Positions 10,466 through 21,644 of a stretch of 64,000 nucleotides of DNA are shown one piece after another; within the stretch, counting starts at the first letter, position 1; the number at the start of each line of letters is the position of its first letter. The DNA is from Aplectana chamaeleonis (lineage: Eukaryota; Nematoda; Chromadorea; Rhabditida; Cosmocercidae), in contig JAPDOI010000209.1 in assembly GCA_029168955.1 (NCBI GenBank), positions 186,001 to 250,000 on the forward strand, written 5' to 3'. The translations under genes were made by a program, and so were the position numbers. Below the pieces are notes generated by a model that did not search any database, was not told where the DNA came from, and saw only the letters and a list, made by a program, of their open reading frames with translations.

Positions 10466-10837
10466 ATAGGTAATACCTCGTCGACGCTCCTCACCTATTA
10501 GCTATACATACATATTATATGGCTGCTTGGAATAAGTAGCAAAATGTTCGCTTCGCCATAATTATTGTGAATAGCTGTATATACATTTCTTCCATCTGCA
10601 TACATTTGATTTGCCTACTCTTATATCCTGCTGGCAGGAATTTTACTATTTACATGTATTGTGAGCTCTTCCTTCTGTCCCATTATCATTGTGGGAGATA
10701 GCAAATGATCGCAACAATAGTAACAATCTTGTATATTCACCTTTGCGCTTAATATGTACTCATCTCTGTATATAATAATAATGTTGATGAGCGAATTGTA
10801 AAGTGAACATTTAGAAAGCTTTTTCTGCCAAGGGGAC

Positions 10838-10843
10838 AATAAA
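10838..10843 (+). promoter_or_regulatory. possible polyadenylation signal
   Basis: AATAAA about 375 nt after the stop at 10465, on the same strand. The region between is AT-rich and otherwise empty. Confidence 0.4.
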
Positions 10844-11263
10844 GAATTAATTATATTATACGCTGTTTTCTGCAGCAGCAAATTGAGCGCTGGAGAAACT
10901 TAAAGTGAATGGAAGCTATATTTGCAGTTCATGGTGTGCTGCACGGGTGCAGTATATATAACAGAAGTCGATTAGATCACGAAAATAAACCAATTTGAAA
11001 AGCCTGAGTAACTCAGCCTACGGCGGCTTCAGCAGAGATCTTCGGGTCACCGCGATAGCCAGTTTGGGGATGCTCCGCAAATATCAGGGTCTCCCGCGCT
11101 ACCATCGCGTTTCGGATGTCCCGCGGGACCTTAATGGGGACGACGCCTTGGAGCAGATTTGGATGACACCGCAATTGGTCGTCGCGTCGACGCCCTCAAT
11201 TGCCAGAGTAGGCGATATTGACCAATCACTGGAGTGCATCGCAGAGACGTTCGAGGAGAGGTA

Positions 11264-11406
11264 ACATCGGCGTGGATCGTGAAGAGACTGCGTTCACTGT
11301 TGAAGGTTGGCGCAAACACGGTGCGCCCATGTTATAACATATGACACCGAGTTTGCGCCAACCTTCAACAGTGAACGCGAAGTCTCTTCGCGATCCATGC
11401 CGACGT
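11264..11406. mobile_element. palindromic TA-flanked MITE, copy 3
   Basis: A 143-bp hairpin beginning ACATCGGCGTGGATC, with TA at both flanks (11262-11263 and 11407-11408). The arms are almost perfect complements over their whole length. It lies between two dispersed repeat pieces. Confidence 0.85.
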
Positions 11407-11814
11407 TATGTCTGCGGTCTCTGGTCGATATGCGGTCAATGGACCTATTGTGACGAGGCCCCCAGAGAGCAGGGAAATCTTTGCGGAAGCTCTTGGCTAC
11501 TACGTACTAGCATGGTCTAGCGAAAACAATAGAAAAAGATGGAGAGGAACTAACCGTGAGTCCTTGAATGGAGAATTCTGCAATCTCTTGCTGGGCTTAA
11601 ATATTCACTTAAACTAAGAGTAGAGGACAAGCTCAAATATCTCAAATAGAGATTTGCTAACAGTGATTTTGAAAGAGAAAAAAACGAATGAATGCCTGGG
11701 GCAGTGTGTTTTAGCTCTAATATTTTTGCATGAAATTCAAACACATTCTGTGGTAAATATATCAGTGCCCAGAGCAACACAACTACTAGGGTCGGGGGGT
11801 GGTATGTCGTAAAG

Positions 11815-13075
11815 GACAATAGGCTTAGTACTGCCGGCACAAAAGTGTGCTTAGCAGCACCCCTGCTGTAGCAACTGCTGGAACAGCATGGAGCTGCTGC
11901 CAACAAGCAGGAGCAGCTGCCAACAAGCAGGTGAGCTGCTGCCGACAAGCAGGAGCTCCTGCTACTGTGTTTACTGTGAGCAACCCCTGGGTTACCCTGG
12001 CACGCGTGATATTGCCAGACCACTCTCCTAGTGTCTGCTGACTGAAACTCTGCTCCAACGATTTGTCTGATACAAATGAACATTGCACGACATCCTCCTT
12101 GTACGCGATGGCAGCTTATATATAAGGCGGTCACTATCGGCTGAGGGGCAGTTGGCCGTTTGAGGCCGGTCCGAGAAAGTGGAATTTGTGTCACTTTCCG
12201 GACGTTAATTTTGAACGCTGAGGGTTCATCCCCATGACCCTTCGCGAAGAAAGCCTCCTCTTTGTGGAATCGTGGCGAAGACGATGTCCTTGTTGCAGAC
12301 AGCAGCGAGGTTGGCCTCCCTGCTGCTGGCCGTGACAAGGTCATACCCAACATCGGTAAAGAGGATGGCAGTCAAAATTCTTTCTCCGGTTTGCAGAACA
12401 GGCTGTCGATGACAGAAGGGTGGAACGCCAGCATAGGTTGGCAGGATATGCTGTCGTTAGCCCAACAGCTCCTGCTCACAACGAGGGTAGTATTCTCGAT
12501 GTTTGTTGTGTGGAGTACTAACGCTATTGTGCCCGAGCGAATCTACCCCCGTCTGTCTGATTTAGCGGTGTTGGGGTAAGATTTTTGTCACGGCCAGCAG
12601 CAAGGAGGGCAAAATCCTCGCCACGGTGACCTAAAGCAACGACATCATCTCCGCCACGGTCCGTAATGAGGAGGCTTCACTCACGATGCGGCCATGGAAA
12701 CGATCGCCTCATCGTTCAACATTTTACGTCTCCAGGCTGTCGGAACCAGCCCTCAAACGGTCAACTGCCCCCTCAGCGGAGACTGGCCGCCTTATATACC
12801 AGCCGCTGTCGCATTACAAGAAGGATGCTGCAATGTTCATTCGTGTATTAGACAAATCAATGGAGGAGGGTGTCAGCAGATACTAGGAGAGGGGGTCGTC
12901 GATCTTACGCGTTCCACGATAAACAAAGGGGTTGTACTCCAGCCCAAGCAGCAGTAGTTCCTGATAGTTGGCAGGAGCTCTAGCTGTTAGCAATAGCTAC
13001 AGTAGGGGTGCTTTCGCTAATCCCTTTCTAAGCCCGGAGTACTAACCCTGTTGTGCCGACGTGCTACACCCCGAC
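11815..13075. mobile_element. 1.26-kb foldback element
   Basis: Long inverted arms of about 500 bp pair 11815-12345 with 12585-13075. Matching landmarks are CTTATATATAAGGCGG against CCGCCTTATATACC, CAACTGCCCC against GGGGCAGTTG, and the two CTGCTGGCCGTGAC blocks. Arms contain short purine/pyrimidine repeats (AGCAGGAGCTGC-like). No transposase frame was found, so it is non-autonomous. Confidence 0.7.
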
Positions 13076-13079
13076 TGTA

Positions 13080-13820
13080 TGTGAGTACTGACTAGAGGGT
13101 CAGAAACAGCATGATCACGCGCCCGCAGCCCTAGTGGAGCATGTCGCAACCTAGTGAGCATGTCGCTGCTGCGACGCGACACGTGCATGCGCTGTCTGCA
13201 GCCAGGCTAAGACCGCATCCGGCTGAGTGAGGAGCTGTGGTTTCGTGATTCAAAATAGCTAGTTTCAGCGCATACTGGACTGTCGTCACTTATCCAGCCG
13301 CTTTACTTCTTGTGTGTTGTTATGCTGATAGATCTTTTAAAATAAGGTATATGTATGCGGATACCCAATGCGATATGATTTTTACGTCTGAATGCAGAAA
13401 AAACTTTCTTATCAAAACTTCCTTCTCTTTCAATCAAATTTTCACTCCGTTTCGAAACCTGATATTATATCAGTGGTCTAGATCCACAACCGCGTAAAAC
13501 CGTTGTCGCGGCACGCAGCGTAAGGGTGCTGGGAAAACGAGATCTCAGAACGAATATTCATCGTCCCATGAGCGGAAAAAAGCTGTCGTAGTTTTTTTCC
13601 GCTCGTTCGTGCCGCGCTTGCCATGAATACTAAGAAAAAGGTGCCGGATGCCTGATAGTGGGTGCCTGATCACATTTCTGATAGTGGTGCTGGAACCAAG
13701 AGGTCCCGGCACGATTATCTTGGGGCTGCATGACGCAAAAGCAGCTGCTCACTACCGCGCACCGGATTTCGCTCAGATACTAACAGGAATAGCTATTTCT
13801 TTCCAACCACATAGTGCAGT
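13080..13820. other. no gene seen
   Basis: Contains a short hairpin at 13579-13606 (AGCGGAAAAAA paired with TTTTTTTCCGCT) and a word GTCCCGGCACGATTATCT that recurs near 62800. No coding evidence. Confidence 0.4.
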
Positions 13821-13826
13821 GCCACA

Positions 13827-14066
13827 GGGATGTTGATCGAATCCACAGCGCGGGAGCAGTTCTGCTGGCAGAGGTGACGCGCGCGGCAGGAAACCGCTGC
13901 GCGCACGTCGCCGTTGGAGAGCGTTTACCGAGCGCCCACTATTTTTATCGTTAGAGACCCCACGGTGAACGCGCATCAAAGACGACGTACGCGCAGCGGT
14001 TTTCCACCGCGTGCGTCGCGTGTGCCAGTCGAACTACCCCCGCGCTGTGGATTCGATCAACATCCC
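13827..14066. mobile_element. palindromic hAT-like MITE, copy 1
   Basis: A 240-bp element with ends GGGATGTTGATCGAATCCAC and complement. The flanking 8-bp duplications are GTGCCACA / GTGCCTCA (7 of 8 match). An 8-bp duplication fits hAT-type transposition. Copy 2, carrying a nested insertion, is at 28052-28455. Confidence 0.75.
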
Positions 14067-14217
14067 GTGCCTCATAAAGGTGTCGCCGTGTCATTTTGAT
14101 TGAAAGTCGCAACGCAGTTAGTGGCACGCGCGGAAGCGAAGGGAAAAGGATATCTCCGCCTTGGTGTATGCCACGTAACTGCGCCCCGGATTCCTGCAAA
14201 AATTTACACGGACGATA

Positions 14218-14612
14218 TACACTTCATGTAGGGTCAAGCGGAGTTGAAAAATTTCGCAACAGGGGATGGGGGGTCGCCGAAATCTTGGCTTGAAAATAAA
14301 GGATAGGGTGGATCGCAAAAACTTCGGACCAAAAATGAAAATTTGATGAAGATAACAGTAAAATTCTTGCTATTTCTGGCCACCAAAGGGAAGGATCGTA
14401 GCATTGCTCAGGTTTTAGACGCTTAAGCCCGACTACTGAACGAATTTTCGGCGTCTGACAGTTTTAATAATCTAATATAAACTGCCCAGAAATCGCGTCG
14501 GGGGAGGGATCGCAAAAATTTTGAATTTTGGAAAACAAAACTGATGGTGAGGGGGGCCGCTCTGATTTCGAAAAATTACGCAACGCCCCGCTTGACCCAG
14601 ACTTCATGAAGC
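14218..14612. mobile_element. 395-bp inverted-repeat element
   Basis: Terminal repeats of CTTCATGTAGGGTCAAGCGG type at the left and their diverged complement at the right. Inside, GGGGGAGGGATCGCAAAAATT recurs, inverted, near 25460-25490, so it belongs to a dispersed family. It would lie in an intron of the candidate gene at 14193-14808. Confidence 0.55.
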
Positions 14613-14720
14613 CCAGGAAGTTGAAAAAACTTCAAATCGGGTGTTCGTGGGACGTTAGTAGAACATGATAACTTTAGCGTAGGATTCAATTAAGATTATC
14701 AAAATTACAGAAAAAGTTAC

Positions 14721-14808
14721 GTTGTAGTCATCTGAACTACCGCTCTCCACATCCAAATCGACTGTTGGCGGAAGATTTGGAAATGAGTAATCAAACTCCT
14801 TGGCATCA
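14721..14808 (-). CDS. candidate exon of an unidentified gene
   Basis: An 88-nt exon with a strong acceptor (TTACTTTTTCAG) and donor GTAACT encodes DAKEFDYSFPNLPPTVDLDV... ending SGSSDDYN. A phase-0 continuation exists at 14193 downward (acceptor AAATTTTTGCAG; ESGAQLRGIHQGG...), with the inverted-repeat element at 14218-14612 in the intron. The acidic, proline-containing sequence is typical of coding DNA but no family is recognised. Upstream exons were not resolved. Confidence 0.45.
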
Positions 14809-15795
14809 CTGAAAAAGTAATTTTTCCAACATTCATTCCGCATCGATGCTGTAGACTCCGCAAACTCTGACACTTCGAGAGCGTACCAATGTAATCATGA
14901 ATACGCCACGCGCCCAATTGACGCCATGATCCGCAGTGAGCGCACAAGCCGACCGGAACTGCGAGATCTTCAACATGCCTCCTTCGTAAGGTATTCTACA
15001 GTTTTGAATAAATATATTTATTAAGACAGCGTCCCTACGAAAACACGCTCTCGCTGTTCCTCACTCCTAGGCGCCGCTAGACGTTCCTCAGAGATCGTTC
15101 ACGTTAATTCGCCCCCCTAAGAGAGACGGCACGGCTCGCTGAGTGAGTACACAGAATGTGAGGCGCCTAGGGCCAGTTGGTCTAAACGATTGCGGCGGAA
15201 GGCCGCTGCGTAAAGGTCATCGCTGGGAGCGTCACGCGCGCCGTTTTTAGCCCGTTGAAATGTTTCTAGACGTCTAGAATTCCGTGCACTCGATCAACGA
15301 GCCAGGTGGCAGTCCCTCTCTTCTCCGTTAAAGGCAGAGCAGAGGTGCAGAGCCGCAACGCACTGGTGGAGAACCACCAGCCGACAGCGAGCCAGCAACC
15401 TGCAAGCCAGCCCCACTACCAGTATAGTGCGAGGAAAAAAGGTTTCGTTACCTGCCCATTCGTCACAGCAAGGCCAAGCGGTTACTGTCCTGCGAAACAA
15501 CGGTGAGGACGTGAAATTATGCACAAAAAAATTGGGGGAGGGTGCGTAAACACGTCTCCGCTCTCCGCGATCTCGACTCGGATGGCACCAGCAATCGCGA
15601 TGACGGGAACTATGAACGATTTTTAGGCCTCTGCGTGCGAGAATAAACCCAGCAGCAACACCACGTAAGCTGCGGAGTAGCCCCATAATAGCTAAACAGA
15701 AACGAAAAACCTACAAAAGGTGACTCGACGTGAGAAAGTGGCCATCGGAACTCCATTCGTTGGGGGAATCAGTGAAACCACCACCTGAAAGGAAA
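14809..15795. other. no firm gene
   Basis: Open frames at 15294-15686 (minus) and 15306-15506 (plus) overlap each other; neither has splice or family support. AT-rich patch near 15000-15030. Confidence 0.35.
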
Positions 15796-15948
15796 TATGA
15801 TCCATCACTGATCGAGAGATCGCCGCGTCGAACACAAGTGGCACGCACGCAAGCGAGGAGGTAATGATCCCATCACTACCTCCTCGCTTGCGTGCGTGCC
15901 ACATGTGTGCGACGCGGCGCTCTCTCGACCAGTGATCGACGATAGATA
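15796..15948. mobile_element. palindromic element
   Basis: Arms of about 70 bp pair across a tiny loop; the inner part GCACGCACGCAAGCGAGGAG is perfect. No target duplication could be fixed. Confidence 0.75.
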
Positions 15949-15953
15949 TTCAC

Positions 15954-16523
15954 CTAACCCCTTGAAATTCCTGGGACTACGTACAATCGACAAGGAGCGG
16001 TGGGTCGGTTCGATGCACTGATGTAGTAGTTTTCTACTTCTATCAGAAAAACAATATTCCAATCACTCATTATGCGTGCGTGCGTGCGATGCTGGTCCTC
16101 CGTCCGCTCTCCGATCAATCGCTGTCTCACGCGAAGGAAATGCAGGAATTTCGTTTTCACGAGTATATACTTGCCTGAGTGTTGCGCGATCGCCAAGTTC
16201 TCGACAGAAAACCCTCCCGACACACTAACCAGTTCCGGGTAGACTGTAATTCGAAGCGAAATTCGCTCGTGTCCATCGAGCAACTGTGCGTGCGTGCACT
16301 GCCTGTCAAACCGAGACAACACGTTCCATAGCGAGCTGCATGATAGCCTTGTACGTTTCCTGTACACTCGTTGGCCCATAGTCGGCCTAAGGTCGGGCTG
16401 AGCCGTTCCCTGTCGTACCCTAGTGATTATGCGCCGTCCTGCGCCGCCCCTACTGCCAACCGACGTATACGATCGCACTGAGGACCTCTCAGTTCGACCA
16501 CAGCGTAGAATTTTCCACCTCAA
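15954..16523 (-). CDS. long open frame, status uncertain
   Basis: A 189-codon open frame containing LRITVYPELVSVSGGFSVEN and MSDWNIVFLIEVENYY. It is long for chance, but the N-terminal third is basic and low in typical coding character. No motif or clear splice border was found. It may contain one real exon or be non-coding. Confidence 0.2.
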   Translation of the reverse strand: MRWKILRCGRTERSSVRSYTSVGSRGGAGRRIITRVRQGTAQPDLRPTMGQRVYRKRTRLSCSSLWNVLSRFDRQCTHAQLLDGHERISLRITVYPELVSVSGGFSVENLAIAQHSGKYILVKTKFLHFLRVRQRLIGERTEDQHRTHARIMSDWNIVFLIEVENYYISASNRPTAPCRLYVVPGISRG

Positions 16524-16705
16524 TAAGCAATGTATTGCATATATATGCCGACCGAGACGGACACAGCTGGATCAGGACAGACCAGGCAGACTCAATCCGG
16601 CCACATCGGGGGATTTTCGGTCTGACTTGAGTGAGAACGGCCACGGACGGCACACTCCGGCCACAACCGAAGGATTTTTACACCCGGTTCGCATGATGTA
16701 GATGC

Positions 16706-17086
16706 TTATCTACCGGGATGGCTACAGCCGATCATCCGGATTTGTTTTCTCGAAATCCACAGATTAATCCTAGACATCACCCATTGATAGAACGTCCACT
16801 TTCGCACGAAACAGCCCTCGGAGACAAAACACTTCGCGCTTGTTCCTAGTAAAACGCGGTAGAGAGCAGTCTGTCGGAACACATTAATGAGTGTGGCAGA
16901 AGAAGATTTCGTTCCCAAATAGTGTGCAGTCGACACGGACTGCAACATCGGTTGCGGTTCCCCTTTTTGAATGCACAATACAATCGTGTTAACTGGGCCT
17001 TGGGCAAGTGTTGAGACAGAATGATAATTTTCTGAGGGTGTTTCTGATGAAAATTGAACGGTTACTCCCTGAGTGTCCTCAGTCAT
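16706..17086 (-). CDS. candidate coding exon, 126 codons
   Basis: Starts with ATG (MTEDTQGVTVQFSSETP...) and continues with ...GPVNTIVLCIQKGEPQPML and FRQTALYRVLLG before a TAG. The composition is protein-like up to about residue 95; a donor TGG|GTGATG there may mark the real exon end. Upstream lies a repeat carrying a nested MITE (17120-17450). No family recognised. Confidence 0.4.
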   Translation of the reverse strand: MTEDTQGVTVQFSSETPSENYHSVSTLAQGPVNTIVLCIQKGEPQPMLQSVSTAHYLGTKSSSATLINVFRQTALYRVLLGTSAKCFVSEGCFVRKWTFYQWVMSRINLWISRKQIRMIGCSHPGR

Positions 17087-17119
17087 CCGAAATAAGGCGT
17101 GGTCGTGAATGGGTTAAGC

Positions 17120-17450
17120 TAAGAGATCGCTTATACTTCCGTCGTTGGGCGACGCGGCGAAGTGCAATTCTCCAAAATCGATCGTGCGGCACCGCGTGAT
17201 CAATACTATAGGATTGGGTGGTGGCCATCGTGTATCAACACCCCCGAGGAGGCGGGAGAAACGGGGGAGGAACGAGGTTCCTGATTGGACGCAACATGGG
17301 GCTAGCCCGTATGGCGTCCAATCGGGAACCTCGCTCCTCCTCCGTTTCTCCCGCCTCCTCGGGGGTGTTGATACACGATGGCCACCACCCTATAGGATTG
17401 CACTGTGCGCGCCGCTGGACGGCGGGAGTACAAACTAATCCTAATACGAC
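17120..17450. repeat. dispersed repeat carrying a nested MITE
   Basis: Both flanks of the 17216-17390 MITE match the uninterrupted copy at 28689-28836 (for example GCCGCGTGATCAATA and GCACTGTGC). So this is one older repeat, later split. Confidence 0.75.
17216..17390. mobile_element. palindromic MITE with 9-bp target duplication
   Basis: A 175-bp element with ends GGGTGGTGGCCATCGTGTAT and complement. It is flanked by perfect 9-bp duplications TATAGGATT at 17207-17215 and 17391-17399. A 9-bp duplication with long terminal repeats fits Mutator-like (MULE) elements. The copy at 28689-28836 gives an empty site. Confidence 0.85.
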
Positions 17451-17818
17451 GAAGGTACGTTAGAAAATGTCATTGTCACAAATTTCTGAGATTTGTGAAG
17501 ATCACCTCATCGAGAAATTTTTGTGAGCTAAATTTCAAACTGTGAGCTAATATTTACGAGTACATACAGTACCGTGAGAAAGTCTATTCGCATAGTCTTT
17601 CCGCTAATAATGTGGAGTATAAACACAGCGGGAGTAAGAGTAAAAGTAGTAAGAGTTTTTCCCCTAAGAGAAAACGGTCTGCTCGACCCCGCCCCCACAG
17701 TTACGGGGCATCTCATAAGTGAACACGGCTGTCCCCTCAGTCTCTGCTCGCCGCAAGACGAGCAGGGTATTCCACCACAGGCCCCTCCATCCGATGGCTT
17801 TGCGGGCATGGTGGAGCT

Positions 17819-18062
17819 TCACTTGGAGTGTTCTAGCTCTCTTGCACAAAGATCTTGCTGGTGGTCTTCGTGAATGGTTTGGAATCTCAGTCTGTGTTTC
17901 CCTTGACTAAATAGCATCGATTAATGAACGGAAGGTTCCCAATTGCACAAACGATGGAACTTACGTAACAGTAAAAACTTCTGTTTTCGCGGACAAATCG
18001 CCAAAGAGAACTGAATAATGTAGAACATCAACGAACGAATTTATTTTGGGGTATTCCACCAT
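17819..18062 (-). CDS. small two-exon gene, 61 aa
   Basis: Exon 1 (18062-17965) starts with ATG and reads MVEYPKINSFVDVLHYS..., and exon 2 (17906-17819) reads QGKHRLRFQTIHED... to TGA. The 58-nt intron has donor GTAAGT and acceptor GATGCTATTTAG. A second reading is open through the same sequence: an exon at 18010-17965 (SLWRFVRENRSFYCY) joins 17906-17664 (SRETQTEIPNHSRRPP... to TAG), also in phase. I prefer the first because it has its own start codon. No family recognised for either. Confidence 0.45.
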
Positions 18063-18830
18063 CTTGAACTCCTTGTTGTTACTGCTAATACTTCAACAGT
18101 TAAAAAATACTGAATTTTTCTGTTTAGTAAGCCAAAACTTCAACCATTGATCTCATTGTCATCGATTCTAATTTGTGATTTGGATGGTGCGTTGCTGTAA
18201 TAATTTTTAAATAGTGTTTCGCTCATATATTGCGTGGAAATGAGTGAATTCCCTTTCTCACCAACCGTAAAAAAAGAATTTATGCTAAGAACTCACTTCA
18301 AAAAGCATCGCCTAAAAATTCTTATAATCCAGTTTTCTTTAACGAATAATTGTTAAAAATCATTTTTTTATGAATAACTTTATCGACCTCAATAAGTTTA
18401 GTTCAGATCAGTTAGATTTAGTCTGTATCTAAGCCGATGTGCATACTCTCATTCAATAGCTTTTCGTTGATGAACGATTCAATTATTATTTAAAGTCCAT
18501 AGTTCCTTTGATTGTTTGGAAGAATTTTAACTTATCCATTTAACTGATTCAAATTTATTTTTTTAGTTTTTGATTTGCTTTCGTTTTGGTTGTTTGTTTG
18601 TTCATTTTTCATGAAGTATACATGCATTTTCTATATACATGCATTTTATTGAAGACTGCAACTTTTCACTTGGTTCGAAACCTAATTAGCTTCTGGTGTT
18701 ACAATTTAGTACTTGAAGGATTTGAGCCAGTTACGACTTACAAATAGTTCTTGCAACCTCAAACACGTTAAATGTGGTCGCCATATACCCACCTTACGCT
18801 AGTTCGAGAGCTGTGACCAAATTCTCATCT
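18063..18830. other. AT-rich stretch, no gene seen
   Basis: High AT content with oligo-T runs and a tandem ATACATGCATTTT pair near 18620-18645. No splice-supported frame. Confidence 0.45.
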
Positions 18831-18834
18831 AGAT

Positions 18835-21635
18835 GTGCTAGTGCTGCCGAGATGTCGTACGTTCGTGCCGTGGCAGTGTGGAGGAAAGATGACCGCCTCC
18901 GTGCAAACCGACGTCAACACCTCCGAGAAGAGGGTTTTTGTCTTGGAAGAGGTGCTGGTCGGCCGCAGCTCTCCTGAGGATTTTATTACAAAGGGCCGGC
19001 GTCGAGACGAATCCTCTCATCGCACGTTCTCATCACCCGGATATTATCATGGTTCAAAAAACCAATCTCTCTCCTTCTACCACTTACCCCCAGCCTAACC
19101 TTCCAGGATACACCGCCTATCACATGCCAAGGTCTGCTCCTAGGCGGAGTGTCTACTTTCGTGCAATCCGCCTTGCCCTCTCATATTATCCCTAATACTC
19201 CTAAGGACGGTACTCTCGAGTACATTCCTGTCCACCTCCCCCTCAAAACCCCTTTATCTCTATTTAACATCTATATTCCTCCTATATCATCTTGCCCCCT
19301 TATAATCCTATTCCTCTCCTTAAGCAGTCGTACACTCTCCCCTTCAGCTGTCTTTGCGAGCTGACTTCAGTGCTCACACGTTCTGTTCTTGCTCTTGATT
19401 CTGACGCCAGAGGAAGATGTCGAAGAATGGGCTGAGGAGTGTGACATGGTTATCCTCAACGATGACCAGCCCAATCGTCTCGCTGCCAACGGCCGACCTT
19501 CTAGCCCAGATATCTCTCTTGTTTCATCCAATCTTTCTAATGCTTGCACGTGGTCCCCATCCACAACTCTCTCCAAAGATCACATTCCCCTCTTTGGCTA
19601 TATTGATCTCTCTGACTCTCTTGGCCCTTACTCTGGTTTTCGTCATCGCACTTATCTTAATTTAGGCCTAGCAGACTGAACCCTGTTCAGAGATGTTGCA
19701 CTTCGCCATGCGGTCGACTACCCATGGAATGGTGATGTTCATCAGAAAGAGCGCCATCTAACAAGTGCCATTCGCAAGGCCATGAAAGCAGCAATTCCTG
19801 AGGGTCGTGTCAAGACCTTTTTCCGAATGCCAGCAGGGAAACACTGCAGAAGATAAGAACCAGAGATGAGAAGAGAGCCGCAGACCATCTAGACCCGGAC
19901 ATAGCTGTGCTGGATAATGAGATCAAGCAGCATCTGGATAAGAACAAGAAGGGATGCTGGGAGAAGTTCACTGAAAAGCTGAATTTCAAGGCGGACGGAA
20001 CTACGACGTGGAAAGTGCTGAGGAAAATTTCCGGCAAGTCCGCTCCCCCGATGAGCTCCGCTATTGAGTTCGAGGAGAACGTCTTCAAATCAGGGAGAGC
20101 GGCTGCTTACGCACGGCAAGAATTTTTTCATCCCACGTACCAAGCGAGGTGTTCAAAACAGAGTCACGGTTAGAGAGCTGAACCGGTTGCCGCTCATGAG
20201 TGCTTCTGAGGCATTTACTCTCACTCAAGTAGAGAAGGCTATCAAAGTAATGCGGGATTCGGAGGCTATAGGAACTGACGGTATCTCCCCAGCCATCCTG
20301 AAGATGCTTCCCACGGAACTTCCATTGATGCTTGCAGATATCATTAACACTTCTTTCCGGACCTGCATTCTACCCCAAGCGTGGAAGACAGCCAATGTGA
20401 TACCGTTGCCGAAGCCAGGCAAGTCACAAAGCACAGCAAAAGGCTTTCGACCAATAAGCCTGTTATCGCCCCTCGCTAAATTAGGTGAAAAGTTGATCGT
20501 GACGGACCTGGCTTATCAAAATGAGCGACAGCAGCATCAGCATGGGTTCAAAAAATTCACTCTACTAATACTGCTCTATTGGAGATCGTGAGCTTTGCGG
20601 TCAATGGGTTCAACATAAGAAAGCCCCTGAGAACGGTGGCCGTCGCCCTCGACCTGAGAAAAGCGTTTGACTCTGTTAACTTGGGACTGCTGTCCGAGAA
20701 ACTGCTCAAGTCGTTGCTACCATCATGGCAGAAGCGATGGATTGCAGCGTTCACGAAAGGCCGCCGGGCTAAGGTTCTGTTCCAGAATCACGTATTCGAT
20801 AGCATTCCAATAGCAGCCGGTGTTCCGCAAGGCGGAGTGTTGTCCCCTGCCCTATTCAGCCTGTATCTTGAGGACATTTCCGAGCCTCCCAATGATGTAA
20901 AGATTGTTATGTATGCCGACGACATCACCATCATGTACCAGGACAGTGACCTGCAGGTAGCCGCTAACAAGATCAGCCCCTATCTCTTCGAGTTGAAGCT
21001 CTTCCTCGATAATATGTATGATGCTCACAGTCTCTGCTGCAAAATCCTCTGTTTCAGTGTTCACAACAAACACCAAGGAACACAGTGCCCATCCAGATGT
21101 CAAATGGGATGGTGACCTGTTGCCAGCAGCAAAATTCCCCAAGCTTGCGTAAGCGACCTTATTCTTGATCCCGTCACTGAAGTTCCACACAACAAAACGC
21201 GGAACAGAAACAAACAGTCGTCAAAGGCTGAGGGCTTAATATCTTGAAGAAAGGAGCTCTCGGGAGGGAACATCGTGGGGAAGCAGCCGAGCTGACTATA
21301 TTGAAAAAGAGAGAACCTACAGAGCAATACTTCAGCCGGCTATGGAATATGCGGCACCAGTGTGAAAAGCAGCACCTGGTGTCTGACAGCTCCTGGAATA
21401 AACTGCAGCGTGTACAGAATGCTGCGCTTAGAATTGCTACCAGTTGTGCAAGGAGCTCCCCAATAGAACATCTTCACGCGGAGGCCTGCATATTGGCGGT
21501 CAAGGAGCATAGTGAACTCCAGAGCACAGCAGATGTATATTACTCGGTTCTGAGACAGCCCGAATCAGTCCGACAAAGAGAATCATGAAGCCCATTAGAG
21601 AGAGGTCGATTAGGACGCCAGGTTCGCCGATTCTT
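18835..21635 (+). mobile_element. Jockey-like retrotransposon, main part
   Basis: A 2A-like relic (AGVETNP at about 18995-19015) is followed by an endonuclease domain: PDIIMVQKTNLSP at about 19040, then DDQPNRLAANGRPSSPD and DHIPLF near 19590. The RT follows, with RPISLLSPLAKLGEKL near 20450, ALDLRKAFDSVN near 20650, GVPQGGVLSPALFSLY near 20830 and YADD near 20915. The thumb (ILAVKEHSELQ) ends near 21500. Many frameshifts make it a pseudo-element. It is cut at 21635 by a 2365-bp insertion and resumes at 24019. Confidence 0.85.
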
Positions 21636-21644
21636 CCTCGTAAA

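Noticed and set aside
18660..18690. tRNA B-box-like GGTTCGAAACC
   Set aside because: No A box or cloverleaf could be folded upstream.
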